This document shows positions 54,879 through 63,901 of a stretch of 64,000 nt of DNA, piece by piece (position 1 is the stretch's first letter; each line of letters begins with the position of its first letter). Under the pieces are notes generated by a model. That model was not told where the DNA came from. It searched no databases and worked only from the letters and a program-made list of their open reading frames with translations. Origin of the DNA: a bacterium. Its GTDB lineage: Bacteria > Myxococcota > UBA727 > JAUIJE01. Location: contig JAUIJE010000007.1 in the NCBI GenBank assembly GCA_030431455.1, positions 124,001 to 188,000 on the forward strand, given 5' to 3'. Made by a program: the position numbers and the translations under genes.

Positions 54879-55952
54879 ATGGCAGAGCGGCGGCGCATCG
54901 CGGTGGTCCCCGGCGACGGCATCGGCAAGGAAGTGATCGCGGAGGGGCGCGCGTTGCTCGTCGAGCTCGACCGGGCGATGTCGCTCGGGCTCGAGCTCGT
55001 GGACAAAGACTGGGGCGCCGACCGCTACCTCGAGACCGGGCGGGGCATGCCCGAGGACGCCCTCGACGATCTGCGCGACAACTACGACGCGGTCTATTTT
55101 GGGGCCCTCGGCGACGACCGCATCCCCGACATGGCCCACGGTCGCGAGATTCTCCTCGGCATGCGCTTTGGGCTCGATCTGTGGGCCAACGTGCGGCCGG
55201 TGAAGGTGCTCGACCCCGCGCTCTGTCCCCTCAAGGACAAGGGCCCGGACGACGTGGACATGGTGATCTTCCGGGAGAACACCGAGGACCTCTACGTGGC
55301 GGTGGGGGGCACGTTCAAAGAGGGCACCCCCGACGAGGTCGCGGTCGACCAATCTGTGAACAGCCGAAAAGGGGTGGAGCGCATCGTGCGCCACGCCTTC
55401 GACTATGCCCAAAAGACCGGGCGCAAAAAGGTGACCATGTCCGACAAGTCCAACGCCGTGCGGTACGGGGGCGGGCTGTGGCAGCGGGTGTTCCAAGAGG
55501 TGCAAAAGGACTTTCCCGACATCGCCGCCGACCACCTGTTCGTCGACGTGGCGGCGATGGAGATGGTCCGCGCCCCCGAGCGCTTCGACGTGGTGGTGTG
55601 CAACAACCTGTTCGGCGACATTTTGTCCGACCTCGGGGCGGCCCTCATCGGCAGCCTCGGCTTGGCCGCGTCGGGCAACATCCACCCCGGCCGGATCGGC
55701 CTGTTTGAGCCCGTGCACGGCTCGGCGCCGGACATCGCGGGCCAAGGCGTGGCCAACCCCATGGCCGCGTTCTTGACCGCGGCGATGATGCTCGAGTTCC
55801 TCGAGGTGCAACCCGCGGCCGATGCCATCCGCCAAGCGGTGCAGGGCGCGATCGAACAGCGCCAGGTCACGCCCGACCTCGGCGGGCAGGGCACCACCCA
55901 ATCCGTGTCCGCCCACGTGCGCGAGGCCTGCCTCGCCATCGTGGCCGGCTAG
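54879..55952 (+). CDS. NAD-type isocitrate/isopropylmalate dehydrogenase family protein
   Basis: 357 aa beta-decarboxylating dehydrogenase. The family motifs PGDGIGKEV, FRENTEDLYV, NNLFGDILSDLGAALIGSLG and EPVHGSAPDIAGQG are present. The ENTEDLY block is closer to isocitrate-type than to classical LeuB enzymes. The Asp-Ile after GSAP is the pattern associated with NAD+ rather than NADP+. Given aconitase, mdh and sdh in the same window, NAD-isocitrate dehydrogenase is the favoured role; isopropylmalate or tartrate dehydrogenase is possible. The ATG at 54879 has GAGG upstream. Confidence 0.85.
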   Translation: MAERRRIAVVPGDGIGKEVIAEGRALLVELDRAMSLGLELVDKDWGADRYLETGRGMPEDALDDLRDNYDAVYFGALGDDRIPDMAHGREILLGMRFGLDLWANVRPVKVLDPALCPLKDKGPDDVDMVIFRENTEDLYVAVGGTFKEGTPDEVAVDQSVNSRKGVERIVRHAFDYAQKTGRKKVTMSDKSNAVRYGGGLWQRVFQEVQKDFPDIAADHLFVDVAAMEMVRAPERFDVVVCNNLFGDILSDLGAALIGSLGLAASGNIHPGRIGLFEPVHGSAPDIAGQGVANPMAAFLTAAMMLEFLEVQPAADAIRQAVQGAIEQRQVTPDLGGQGTTQSVSAHVREACLAIVAG

Positions 55953-55955
55953 TCA

Positions 55956-56129
55956 CTATTTCTTGGGAGCCTTTTTGGTCTTCGTGCTGCCGTACTTTTC
56001 CGCGATCTGGGCCAACGCTTGGTCCTCTTTGCGCGTGCCGCGGATGAGCTTGAACACGATGCCGATGATGGCGCCCCCGACGAGAACCACCACGCTCCCG
56101 GCGATGATGTCTTCGACCAACGCGCCCAT
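55956..56129 (-). CDS. 57-aa single-pass membrane protein
   Basis: A short open frame of 57 codons with an excellent ribosome-binding site, GAGGAGGG, 4 bp before the ATG. The product has one hydrophobic helix (IIAGSVVVLVGGAIIGIVF), then a charged segment (KLIRGTRKEDQALAQIAEKY) and a Lys-rich tail (STKTKKAPKK). It fills the gap between the dehydrogenase and era genes on the opposite strand. No family is known to me. The strong Shine-Dalgarno and clean layout argue that it is real. Confidence 0.7.
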   Translation of the reverse strand: MGALVEDIIAGSVVVLVGGAIIGIVFKLIRGTRKEDQALAQIAEKYGSTKTKKAPKK

Positions 56130-56186
56130 TCACCCTCCTCGGTTCGGCCTCAACCTACGACCGATCCTTAGCACAGGCAAATCACC

Positions 56187-57119
56187 ATGACCCGGACCGG
56201 CACCATCGCCCTGGTCGGCCGCCCCAACGTGGGCAAGAGCACCCTGCTCAACGCCCTGCTCGGCGAGAAGATCGCGGCCACCACCCACAAGCCACAAACC
56301 ACCCGGCGCAGCCTGCGCGGGGTGCTGACCCAAGGCGAGGACCAGTTTGTGTTCATCGATACGCCGGGGCTGCACAAGGAGCACGGGCCGCTGCACGCGT
56401 TCATGATCGAGGAGGCCCTCGACGCCGCGCGCTCGGTCGACGTGGTGGTGCTGGTGGTCGAGGCGTTTTTGAAAAAGACCCCCCAGGGCCCGGTGGCCGA
56501 CGTCGACCGGCGCGACCTCATCGCCCTCGAAGCGCTGGCCAAAGAGGGCCGCGACAACATCGTGTTGGTGGTCAACAAGATCGACAGGTTCGCGGACAAG
56601 GCCATGGTCCTGCCCCTGCTCCAGGCGTGGTCGGGGCAGGGCTCGTTCGCCGCGCTGGTCCCCGTGTCCGCCCAGGACAAGGAGGGGCTCGACGTGTTCC
56701 TCGAGGCCCTCGGCGAGAACCTGCAGGAGGGGCCGTTTTTGTTCGACCCCGACGCGCTCACCGACGCGTCCGAGCGCGACATCGCGGCCGAGATCATCCG
56801 CGAAAAGGCCATGCTCGAGCTGACCGACGAGCTGCCCTACCGGGTCGCGGTGCGGGTCGAGGAGTTTGACGAGGCCCGGCGCGACGACGCCAAAAAACCG
56901 CTGGTGCACATCGAGGCGGTCCTGTTCGTCGAGCGCGAAGGCCAAAAACGCATCGTGGTCGGCAAAGGCGGCGAGCGCATCAAGACCATCGGCATGCGCG
57001 CGCGCAAAGACCTGCAGCGCCTGCTCGGCTGCCAGGTCATGCTGCAGCTGTTCGTGAAGGTCGAGCCCGGCTGGTCGGAGTCCGACAAAGGCCTCGCCAA
57101 GGTCGGCTACAGCCGCTGA
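56187..57119 (+). CDS. era: GTPase Era
   Basis: 310 aa. G1 GRPNVGKST (residues 11-19), G3 DTPGLHKEHG, G4 NKID, and a C-terminal KH domain (IVVGKGGERIKTIGMRARKD, about 250-270). Era binds the 3' end of 16S rRNA and is needed for 30S maturation. Length and motifs are standard for bacterial Era. Confidence 0.97.
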   Translation: MTRTGTIALVGRPNVGKSTLLNALLGEKIAATTHKPQTTRRSLRGVLTQGEDQFVFIDTPGLHKEHGPLHAFMIEEALDAARSVDVVVLVVEAFLKKTPQGPVADVDRRDLIALEALAKEGRDNIVLVVNKIDRFADKAMVLPLLQAWSGQGSFAALVPVSAQDKEGLDVFLEALGENLQEGPFLFDPDALTDASERDIAAEIIREKAMLELTDELPYRVAVRVEEFDEARRDDAKKPLVHIEAVLFVEREGQKRIVVGKGGERIKTIGMRARKDLQRLLGCQVMLQLFVKVEPGWSESDKGLAKVGYSR

Positions 57120-57328
57120 CCGCCGCGCGGATTCCTCTTTGAGAACAACCGGTTGCGCAGGTTTTAAGAGGCACCAGACGAGGCCGTCCGGTCGGTCCCA
57201 CCGCCCCTCGACGCGATGCCCCTCCGTCCGGGGGGCGAGCCTTACGGCGCAAGGGTTTGAATCAGGTGAGGCGGCCTGGACGCCGAACGAGCAGAACCCC
57301 ATCGAAACCAGGGTGCACGAAGAAGGCA

Positions 57329-57361
57329 CGGCTCAAAAGCGGCGCAGCCGATTTTGAGCCG
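57329..57361. terminator. Bidirectional terminator-like inverted repeat
   Basis: cggctcaaaa (57329-57338) and ttttgagccg (57352-57361) are perfect 10-bp complements with a 13-bp spacer, placed between the convergent era and Pro-rich protein genes. The A-tract in one arm and T-tract in the other suit termination from both sides. The 209 bp between the era stop and this element show no gene; a weak cctctt/aagagg pair frames an aaccggtt palindrome at 57135-57171. Confidence 0.6.
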
Positions 57362-57365
57362 GAGG

Positions 57366-59279
57366 CTAGTTGCGGCGCCGGTCGTCGAGGGCGCGCAGGT
57401 GCCGGGCCACGCAGCCGGTGCGGCCGCGCGAGTATTGGCGCAGCATCCACGCGTTGCGTTTGCCCGCGGTCTTGTACAGGCCGTACAGGGCGATGGCCGA
57501 GGTGATGTCATCGCCGGAGCCGAGCAGCTCTTGCAGGCGGTAGCTCAGCCGGTGGTCGGCGAGCTCCGACGCGATGTACGCGCGCTCGTCGAGGGGCAGG
57601 TGGTTGGCGTAGGTGAGCTTGGCCGCGAGGGTCCGCTCTTTGGTCACGATCGCGCTGAGCGCGCCCAGCACACGCTCCTCTCGGCCGTAGACCGCGTCCT
57701 CGGCCGAGCTGAACCGCGAGAGGTACTCGTCGCGCTGCCACGGCTTGCCCGCGCGCAGCTTGCCCCAGGCCGCGAGCAGCGGGTCGAAGTGGGTCTCTTT
57801 GGGCGTGCGCGCGACCACGGCGAGGGCCGCATCGAATCGCGCGTCCTTGGGGTCGGCGAGAATCTTGAGCATCAGCTCGTCGGGGGGCGCGGTCCCGCTT
57901 TGGGCCAGCGCGATGAACGACCACGCGCCGGTGCTCGTCAAAAACGCCGCCTTCTGGTCCGGCCCGAGCACGGCCCAGGCCTCGGTCTTGTCGACGGTGC
58001 GCCACCGTCCGGCCTCGAACCGCTCAAAGCCCCCGCGCCGGGCGCGGATCGCGCCGGTGGGAATCGCGGTCGGGCGTTGCAGCGCGCCGAAGACCGGCTC
58101 GTCCTCGGCGCGGAACGCTTCGTGCGCCTTTCGGATGTCCTCTTGCAGCGCCGCGTCCCCGAGCGCATGGGCCCGGGTGGCGGCCACCCGAAACAGGCTG
58201 TTGATTTCGCGGGCCCACGAGCCTTTGCGCGACAGCGGGCCGGGGGCGGGGAGCGGCTCGGTGTTGGGCAGCGCGAACGGCGAGGGCACGGTCAGCCCGC
58301 GGAAGCTCGACGGGGGCCGCGCGACGGCGCTCTCGTAGGCCCACGCGGACAGCTTCGCGAGTTTGGTCAGGGCCTGGGTGGCCCAGGGCTCGGCCCGCGA
58401 ATCGATCACCGCGCGGTAGGCCGCGCTCGCGGCGTTGACGCGCTCGCGGGTCCATTCGGCTTCGAACGCTCTGAGCTGGCTGAGACCGAGCGCGGTCCCG
58501 CACGGCTCGTCCGCGCGCAGGTCGGTCTCGATGAGCTGGCCGCGCAGGAGCTGGATGCGGGCTTTGAGCGTGTCGTCGTACAGGATGAGCGCGGCCTTTT
58601 CGGCCACGTCGAGCCGGGCCTTGGCGTCGTCGGCGCGCTCGAGGGCGAACGACACATGGGCGAGGCACAAAAAGCGCCGCGCCTGCTCGCCGGGGTAGTT
58701 GTCCCGCACGACGCTGGACGGGCGCTGTTGGCAGACGGCTTCGGCGCGCCCCGCGTTGTTCGGCAGGTCGGCCTCGAGCTGGTCAAGCTCGGCTTGGTAG
58801 GCGGCGACCTCGGCGAGCGCCGCCTCCCCGGGGGACGGCGGCGGGGCCGCCGGGGTCGGGGCAGCGACCGGCGCCGGGGGAGGCGGTGGGGCGGGGGCCG
58901 GCTTCGGGGCGGGCGCCGGCTTGGGGGCGGGCGCGGGCTTGGCCACGGGGGCCGGCGCCGGCTTGGCCGCGGGGGGGGCCTCCGGGGGCGGCTTTTGGGC
59001 ACGTGGTGCCGGTGCGGGCTCCGCGGGGGGCTTTTTTTCCGCGGGCGCGGGCGCGGCGGGCTTTTTCTCCGCCGGGGCGGGCGCGGGGGCGGCGGGCGCC
59101 TTTTTCTCTTCGGGCGCGGGTTGCTCTTGGGGCGCGGCCGGCGCCGGCTTTTTGCGCACCGGCGGGGGCGCGGGGTCGGGGGGCGTGGTGTTGGGCTCGG
59201 GCTCGTCGAACGACTGCGCGAGGGCGGGCGCGGTCAGAAGCGACCACGCGAAAAGCCAACGGACGAACGACCGGCGCAT
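57366..59279 (-). CDS. Secreted Pro/Ala-rich protein with helical-repeat C-terminus
   Basis: 637 aa. A signal peptide ends at LLTAPALAQ (about residue 22). Residues about 30-150 are Pro/Ala/Lys tracts (PAPAPKPAPAPKPAPAP) like the periplasm-spanning linkers of TonB-type proteins. The rest is alpha-helical, resembling TPR/HEAT-like repeats (CLAHVSFALERADDAKARLD, VVARTPKETHFDPLLAAWGK). Four cysteines are scattered. No enzyme motif. Periplasmic scaffold is the best description; homology was not determined. Confidence 0.68.
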   Translation of the reverse strand: MRRSFVRWLFAWSLLTAPALAQSFDEPEPNTTPPDPAPPPVRKKPAPAAPQEQPAPEEKKAPAAPAPAPAEKKPAAPAPAEKKPPAEPAPAPRAQKPPPEAPPAAKPAPAPVAKPAPAPKPAPAPKPAPAPPPPPAPVAAPTPAAPPPSPGEAALAEVAAYQAELDQLEADLPNNAGRAEAVCQQRPSSVVRDNYPGEQARRFLCLAHVSFALERADDAKARLDVAEKAALILYDDTLKARIQLLRGQLIETDLRADEPCGTALGLSQLRAFEAEWTRERVNAASAAYRAVIDSRAEPWATQALTKLAKLSAWAYESAVARPPSSFRGLTVPSPFALPNTEPLPAPGPLSRKGSWAREINSLFRVAATRAHALGDAALQEDIRKAHEAFRAEDEPVFGALQRPTAIPTGAIRARRGGFERFEAGRWRTVDKTEAWAVLGPDQKAAFLTSTGAWSFIALAQSGTAPPDELMLKILADPKDARFDAALAVVARTPKETHFDPLLAAWGKLRAGKPWQRDEYLSRFSSAEDAVYGREERVLGALSAIVTKERTLAAKLTYANHLPLDERAYIASELADHRLSYRLQELLGSGDDITSAIALYGLYKTAGKRNAWMLRQYSRGRTGCVARHLRALDDRRRN

Positions 59280-59298
59280 CGGTCAGCCCCGCCCTGAA

Positions 59299-60399
59299 TC
59301 AGTTCTCGACTTTGGCTTCGCCCGGGCGCAGGCGGTAAATCTTGTACGCCGCCTGTTTGCCTTTGACCTTGAGCACGCCGGCCATGCCCAGCGACTCGGT
59401 GCCGTCGAGCATCGCCCAGCGCACGGCGTCGATGGGACCGGGGTTGAGGTAGAGGCTGTCGGCGTACACGTCTTGTTTGATGCGGTTTTCGCCGGACAGG
59501 TCGGTGGCGTAGCCGCCGGCCTCTTGGATGTTGCCGAACAGCCCGAACGGGAACTCGCCCTTCTCGAGCAGCTTGGTCAACTCGGGGTCACCGACGTTGA
59601 CGTCCTCGTGAATGCGGTCGAGGCCGGTGGGCCCCTTCATCTTGGGCGGTCCGTGGGAGACCAGCACGCGCGCGGGGGCGGTGGTCTTCTTGGCGATCGC
59701 GGACAGCGCGGCCACATCGGCGGGGGTGTATTCACAACCCTCGGCGCAGTGGATGTAGCTCTTGTTGTAGTAGCCGGGCAACGACACGATCGACACGTCG
59801 TCGGTGTTGACCACACGAACCACGTTCATGTTGATGACGTTTTTGTGTTTGGCCTGGGCGGCCTTGAGGGCGGTGGTGAAGTGCGCGCGGCACTCGCGGT
59901 TGCCCGCGATCGCCATCACCGGCACGCCGGTCTCGGCCACCATGTTGACCACGCCCTCGATGCTCTCGGGCTTCTCGCCGAGGTCGCCGGTGATCACGAT
60001 CGCGTCGACCTTTTCCCCTTTGACCATCCAGTCGATCGCGACCTTCACGTTCGCGCGGTTCTCGGGGGTGAAGTCTTTGACGTCGGTGAGCTGGCCGAGC
60101 ACAAACTCGTCGTCGGCGTCTTCGCCTTCGATGGTCAGCACCGCGCCCTTGCGCACAAACTTTTTGCCCCCGACCTCGAACGTCTCTTCGGGCTTGTCGG
60201 TGAGCGGTCCGACACACTCGGGGTGCGAGGCCCCTTCGTCGGCGACGGCGGCGGGCTCATCGGTGGCCGGCTCGTCGGTCTTCGCCACCGGCTCCTCTTT
60301 CTTGGGATCGGTCTTTGCGGGACCATCGTCCTTTTTCTCTTCGGGACAGCCCGAGAGAACCACGGCGAACACCAAGCACAACGACGACAGTCTCACCAT
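59299..60399 (-). CDS. Calcineurin-like metallophosphoesterase lipoprotein
   Basis: 366 aa. Lipobox VLSGC near residue 18, then a Lys/Asp/Pro/Glu-rich linker to about 60. The phosphoesterase fold shows DAIVITGDLGEKPES, IAGNRECRAHF (in place of the usual GNHE) and LVSHGPPKMKG, which correspond to metal-binding motifs. The usual N-terminal D-x-H is not obvious and the His of GNHE is Arg, so activity is uncertain. GGAGGA precedes the ATG. It lies 19 bp upstream of the Pro-rich protein gene, so co-transcription is likely. Confidence 0.75.
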   Translation of the reverse strand: MVRLSSLCLVFAVVLSGCPEEKKDDGPAKTDPKKEEPVAKTDEPATDEPAAVADEGASHPECVGPLTDKPEETFEVGGKKFVRKGAVLTIEGEDADDEFVLGQLTDVKDFTPENRANVKVAIDWMVKGEKVDAIVITGDLGEKPESIEGVVNMVAETGVPVMAIAGNRECRAHFTTALKAAQAKHKNVINMNVVRVVNTDDVSIVSLPGYYNKSYIHCAEGCEYTPADVAALSAIAKKTTAPARVLVSHGPPKMKGPTGLDRIHEDVNVGDPELTKLLEKGEFPFGLFGNIQEAGGYATDLSGENRIKQDVYADSLYLNPGPIDAVRWAMLDGTESLGMAGVLKVKGKQAAYKIYRLRPGEAKVEN

Positions 60400-60469
60400 C
60401 GATTCCTCCAAATCCTGACCGCGCGTATCCCACTGTACGCCGCGTCCGACAAGCACCTATCGAGGCAGC

Positions 60470-60814
60470 TCAGGCCGCTTCTTCGTCGTCCTCTTCGCCG
60501 TCGGTCACCTCGTAGGCGCCCAACGCTTCGAGGACCTCGCCCACGATGCCGACCGATTCGCCGCCCTCCGAGGACAGCGTGACCTGCACCGTGGCCCCGC
60601 TGGCGTACGCCCGCGGCGTATCGTCCCAGTCCAACTCGGTGTCGCGGTCGAACGCGTAGTCTTCCGTGCTCAACCCAAAGTCTTCGAACAGCTCGGGCAT
60701 GTCGTCGAGGTCGCCCTCCATCAGCCATTGAAACCACGCGTTCATGACCTTGGCGACGCCTTCGGCCGTGTCCTCGCTGTCGAACCGCGCGATGATCTCG
60801 ATCGTGTCGTCCAT
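60470..60814 (-). CDS. Small acidic protein of unknown function
   Basis: 114 aa with GGAGGGG just before the ATG. No signal peptide or membrane segment. It begins MDDTIEIIARFDSEDTAEGV, reminiscent of a small ferredoxin-like alpha/beta fold, and ends in a run of acidic residues (TDGEEDDEEAA). No cysteines. Function not recognised. It is on the same strand as the metallophosphoesterase gene, 70 bp upstream. Confidence 0.62.
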   Translation of the reverse strand: MDDTIEIIARFDSEDTAEGVAKVMNAWFQWLMEGDLDDMPELFEDFGLSTEDYAFDRDTELDWDDTPRAYASGATVQVTLSSEGGESVGIVGEVLEALGAYEVTDGEEDDEEAA

Positions 60815-60909
60815 CTGACCCCTCCTGCGGAGCGTCCTCGGTGAGCGAGGTGAACAAAACATGGCCGGGCGCCTTCCGTAAAGCCCGATCTGCACCTGGG
60901 GCGGTCCCC

Positions 60910-60941
60910 GCTGCGCAAGCCCGGTGGTAGACTTGCGCAGC
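60910..60941. repeat. Perfect 10-bp inverted repeat in a divergent promoter region
   Basis: gctgcgcaag (60910-60919) and cttgcgcagc (60932-60941), separated by 12 bp. It lies 96 bp before the small acidic protein and 108 bp before the VWA lipoprotein, which are divergently transcribed. No T-run follows, so an operator or leader hairpin is more likely than a terminator. Confidence 0.5.
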
Positions 60942-61048
60942 AGAGGCGGTGGCCCCGGGCCGCGGGGTCAAAAAGTGCTGCGTTCTTCGGCGGGTCGGCC
61001 CGGCACGCCCCGTGCTCAGCGGGGCCCAAGGGCCGAAAGGTGGTGTGG

Positions 61049-63901
61049 GTGACGCGACTGTGGATCGTCTTGATGGCCGCCGTCGGCTTGGCCGGCTGCT
61101 TGGACGAGCCGCTCGAGACCGTCGTCATCGAGCTGCGGTTGGAGCCGGGCGCGCTCGATTTCGGCACCGTCGGGTTGTTCGCGAGCGAGACCCGGGAGGG
61201 CAACGCGATCAACGACGGCAACACCTTGCTGTCGTTGGCCGAGCCGCCGCGCATCGATGGCGGCGACGGGGCGTTCAGCGTCGACCTCGAGACCTTGGAG
61301 CTGACCACGGGAGGGTTCGCGTCGTTCGCGGTGACGTTCACCCCGACGCGATCGGGTCCGCACGACGCGGTGCTGGTCATGACCCCCATCGCCCCCGGCG
61401 AGCCGGTGTCGATGCAGCTGCGGGGCGAAGGCGAACCCGCCGACGTGCGTTTTGACCCCCCCGCGCTCGACTTCGGCGAGGTCTGGGCGGGCCAGAGCGA
61501 GGACGGGGCGGCGGCGGTGCACAACGACGGCGCCACCACCACCACGGTGACGTTCGCGTTCGAGGGGCCAGGGTTTCGGTCCGACGGGCGCGATCGGTTC
61601 GCGGTGACCCTGGGGCCGGGCGCATCCGAGACCATCCCGATCACGTTTTTGCCCGCCCGCGGGGGCGTGCACGAAGCCGCGCTCATCGCCGAGACCTGCG
61701 GCCCCGGCTGCGGCCCCCGGGTGGCGCTCACCGGCCTCGGCAAGGCCCCGCGCATCGACGTGACCCCGCGCCCCCTCGAGCTCGGAGAGGTGTCGGTGGG
61801 CGCGACGGTGACCGAGACCGTGACCGTGACCAACACCGGCGCGGGTGCATTGGCATTGTCGGCGACCGGGGTGCTCGACGGCGCGGGCGCGCTCACCCTC
61901 GAGGCGGTCCCGGTCGACGGCGTGACCCTCGAAGAGGGCGAGAGCGTCCCGCTGGCGGTGACGTTTGCGCCCACCGGCGCCGCGGGTGCGTTTCAGGCCA
62001 CGTTGGTGTTCGACAGCTCCGACCCCCTCTCGCCCCGGGTGTTGGTCCCGGTCACCGCCACCGTGCCCGGGCGGGGGCTGCGGGTGTTGCCCGCGGCGGT
62101 CCATTTCGGGGTCCTCGACGAGGGGGACACCAAGGCGGCCGACGTCGTGCTGCTCTCGACCGGGACCGAACCGGTGACGATCCAATCCCTCGCCGTCACC
62201 GGGGCGGGCTTTTCGTTGATCACCCCCGCGAGCAACCTGCCGCTCGCCCTCGCGCCCCAGCAGAGCATCATTTACACCGTCGAGGCCGCCGCCGACCTCG
62301 GCCTGGTCACCGCGGGAGGGAGCGCGGGGGAGGTCACGGTCACCGCCGACGCCGACGACGTCACCGTCCCGCTCACGTTCGCCGCCGGCACCGAAGGGTG
62401 CCAAGCGCGGGCCGACCCCGACAACGCCAACATCGGGTATGTGCGCCTCGGGGACGGCGGCCACCAGAGCGTGGTCGTCGAGAACATCGGCACCGAAGAC
62501 TGTGTGCTGCTGAGCGCGGGCCCGCGCGATGGGCTGCCGTTCGACACCGGGTTCACCTATGACCTCGACGTGGACGTGCTCGTCCCCGGGCAGAGCGGCA
62601 CGGTCACGTTCGCGTTTCAAGCCTCGGCCCCGGGCGCGGCCTCCGCCTTCTTGGAGCTCGTGTTCGACCAGACCCCCGCGCCGGTCCTGGTCAGCAGCAC
62701 CGCGGTGGCGGTCAGTGGCTCGATGGTGCCCGAGCCCCCCTCGCTCAGCTTCGGCCCCGCGCAGGAAAGCTGCGCCGGCGACAGCCGGGTCATGAACTTC
62801 GTCAACGACGGGGCGGGCCCGGTCACGGTGGAGTCGATCACCCTCTCCCCGGCGAGCGCCAACGCCGAGTTCGCGCTGCTGTGGACCAAGTCTTTGCCCT
62901 ACGAGGTGGCCCCGGGCGAGGGCTTCGAGGTCACGGTTCAGCCGCAGGCCAACGCCCTCGGGCTGTTCACCGGGTCGGTGGAGGTCGCCACCGTCGAGCT
63001 CGGCACCATCACCGGCGCGGTCAGCTCCGAGGTGGTGCCCGCGGGCCAGCCGGTGTCCGAGAGCTTCACCGTGGGGGAAGCGGTCAACAAGGTGGACGTG
63101 CTCTTCGTCGTCGACAACTCCGGCTCGATGTACGACGACCAGCAGTTGCTCGCGGACAACTTCGACAGCTTCATCGCCGCGGCCGAGACCACCGACATCG
63201 ACTTTCACCTCGGCGTGACCAGCACCGACGTGCTCTCCGACGGCGCGCTCAAAGGCGCGCTGCGCGGCCCGCCCACCGTGCTCGACGAGAACACCGGCGA
63301 CCTCGCCGGCACCTTCGCCGACCATGTGACCCTCGGGGTCTACGGCACCGCCCTCGAGCTCGGTCTGGAGGCCATGCGCCTGTGCCTGTCCGAACCCCTG
63401 GCCTCGACGTCCAACCTCGGCTTTCACCGCACCGACGCCGCCCTCTCGGTGGTGGTGGTCAGCGACGAGGACGACTCGGGCCCCTTGGCCTCGCAGGTCG
63501 GTTTTCCCCAGTACGACAAGTCGGTGGACGCCTACGAGACCTTCTTGCTCGGGCTCAAAGGCGGCGTGCTCACCGACACCAACGTCATCTTCAACGCCGT
63601 GGTGCACCCCAGCGCGTCCCCCCGCTACCTCGACCTCGTCGACCGCTTCGGGGGCGTGGCCCTCGACATCAGCACCGCCACCTGGGGCCAGCAGCTGTCC
63701 ACCATTGGCGCGGCCACCTTCGCCCTCCCGCGGTCCTTCACCTTGGAAAACCCCGCGGTGATGGGCTCGCTGCAGGTCACCGTCGACGGCGTGACCACCA
63801 CCGATTACGTGTATGACCCCCAGCTCAACGCGGTGGTCCTCGACGACACCCCCGACGAGGGCGCGGTCATCGAAGTGAGCTACGTGCCCCAATGCGGCTG
63901 A
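61049..63901 (+). CDS. Choice-of-anchor-D and VWA domain surface lipoprotein
   Basis: 950 aa from GTG 61049, preferred because AAAGG lies 8 bp upstream; starts at 61040 and 61043 are in frame. The signal peptide ends at VGLAGC. Six or so immunoglobulin-like choice-of-anchor-D modules occupy about residues 25-650, each with a pattern like LDFGEVWAGQ ... NDGATTTTVTF or LELGEVSVGAT ... NTGAGALAL. A von Willebrand factor A domain starts near 680 with the MIDAS motif VVDNSGSM, followed by VVVSDEDDSG. VWA domains bind ligands through a divalent metal. It is probably a large surface adhesin. The next gene overlaps its end by 10 bp. Confidence 0.85.
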   Translation: MTRLWIVLMAAVGLAGCLDEPLETVVIELRLEPGALDFGTVGLFASETREGNAINDGNTLLSLAEPPRIDGGDGAFSVDLETLELTTGGFASFAVTFTPTRSGPHDAVLVMTPIAPGEPVSMQLRGEGEPADVRFDPPALDFGEVWAGQSEDGAAAVHNDGATTTTVTFAFEGPGFRSDGRDRFAVTLGPGASETIPITFLPARGGVHEAALIAETCGPGCGPRVALTGLGKAPRIDVTPRPLELGEVSVGATVTETVTVTNTGAGALALSATGVLDGAGALTLEAVPVDGVTLEEGESVPLAVTFAPTGAAGAFQATLVFDSSDPLSPRVLVPVTATVPGRGLRVLPAAVHFGVLDEGDTKAADVVLLSTGTEPVTIQSLAVTGAGFSLITPASNLPLALAPQQSIIYTVEAAADLGLVTAGGSAGEVTVTADADDVTVPLTFAAGTEGCQARADPDNANIGYVRLGDGGHQSVVVENIGTEDCVLLSAGPRDGLPFDTGFTYDLDVDVLVPGQSGTVTFAFQASAPGAASAFLELVFDQTPAPVLVSSTAVAVSGSMVPEPPSLSFGPAQESCAGDSRVMNFVNDGAGPVTVESITLSPASANAEFALLWTKSLPYEVAPGEGFEVTVQPQANALGLFTGSVEVATVELGTITGAVSSEVVPAGQPVSESFTVGEAVNKVDVLFVVDNSGSMYDDQQLLADNFDSFIAAAETTDIDFHLGVTSTDVLSDGALKGALRGPPTVLDENTGDLAGTFADHVTLGVYGTALELGLEAMRLCLSEPLASTSNLGFHRTDAALSVVVVSDEDDSGPLASQVGFPQYDKSVDAYETFLLGLKGGVLTDTNVIFNAVVHPSASPRYLDLVDRFGGVALDISTATWGQQLSTIGAATFALPRSFTLENPAVMGSLQVTVDGVTTTDYVYDPQLNAVVLDDTPDEGAVIEVSYVPQCG

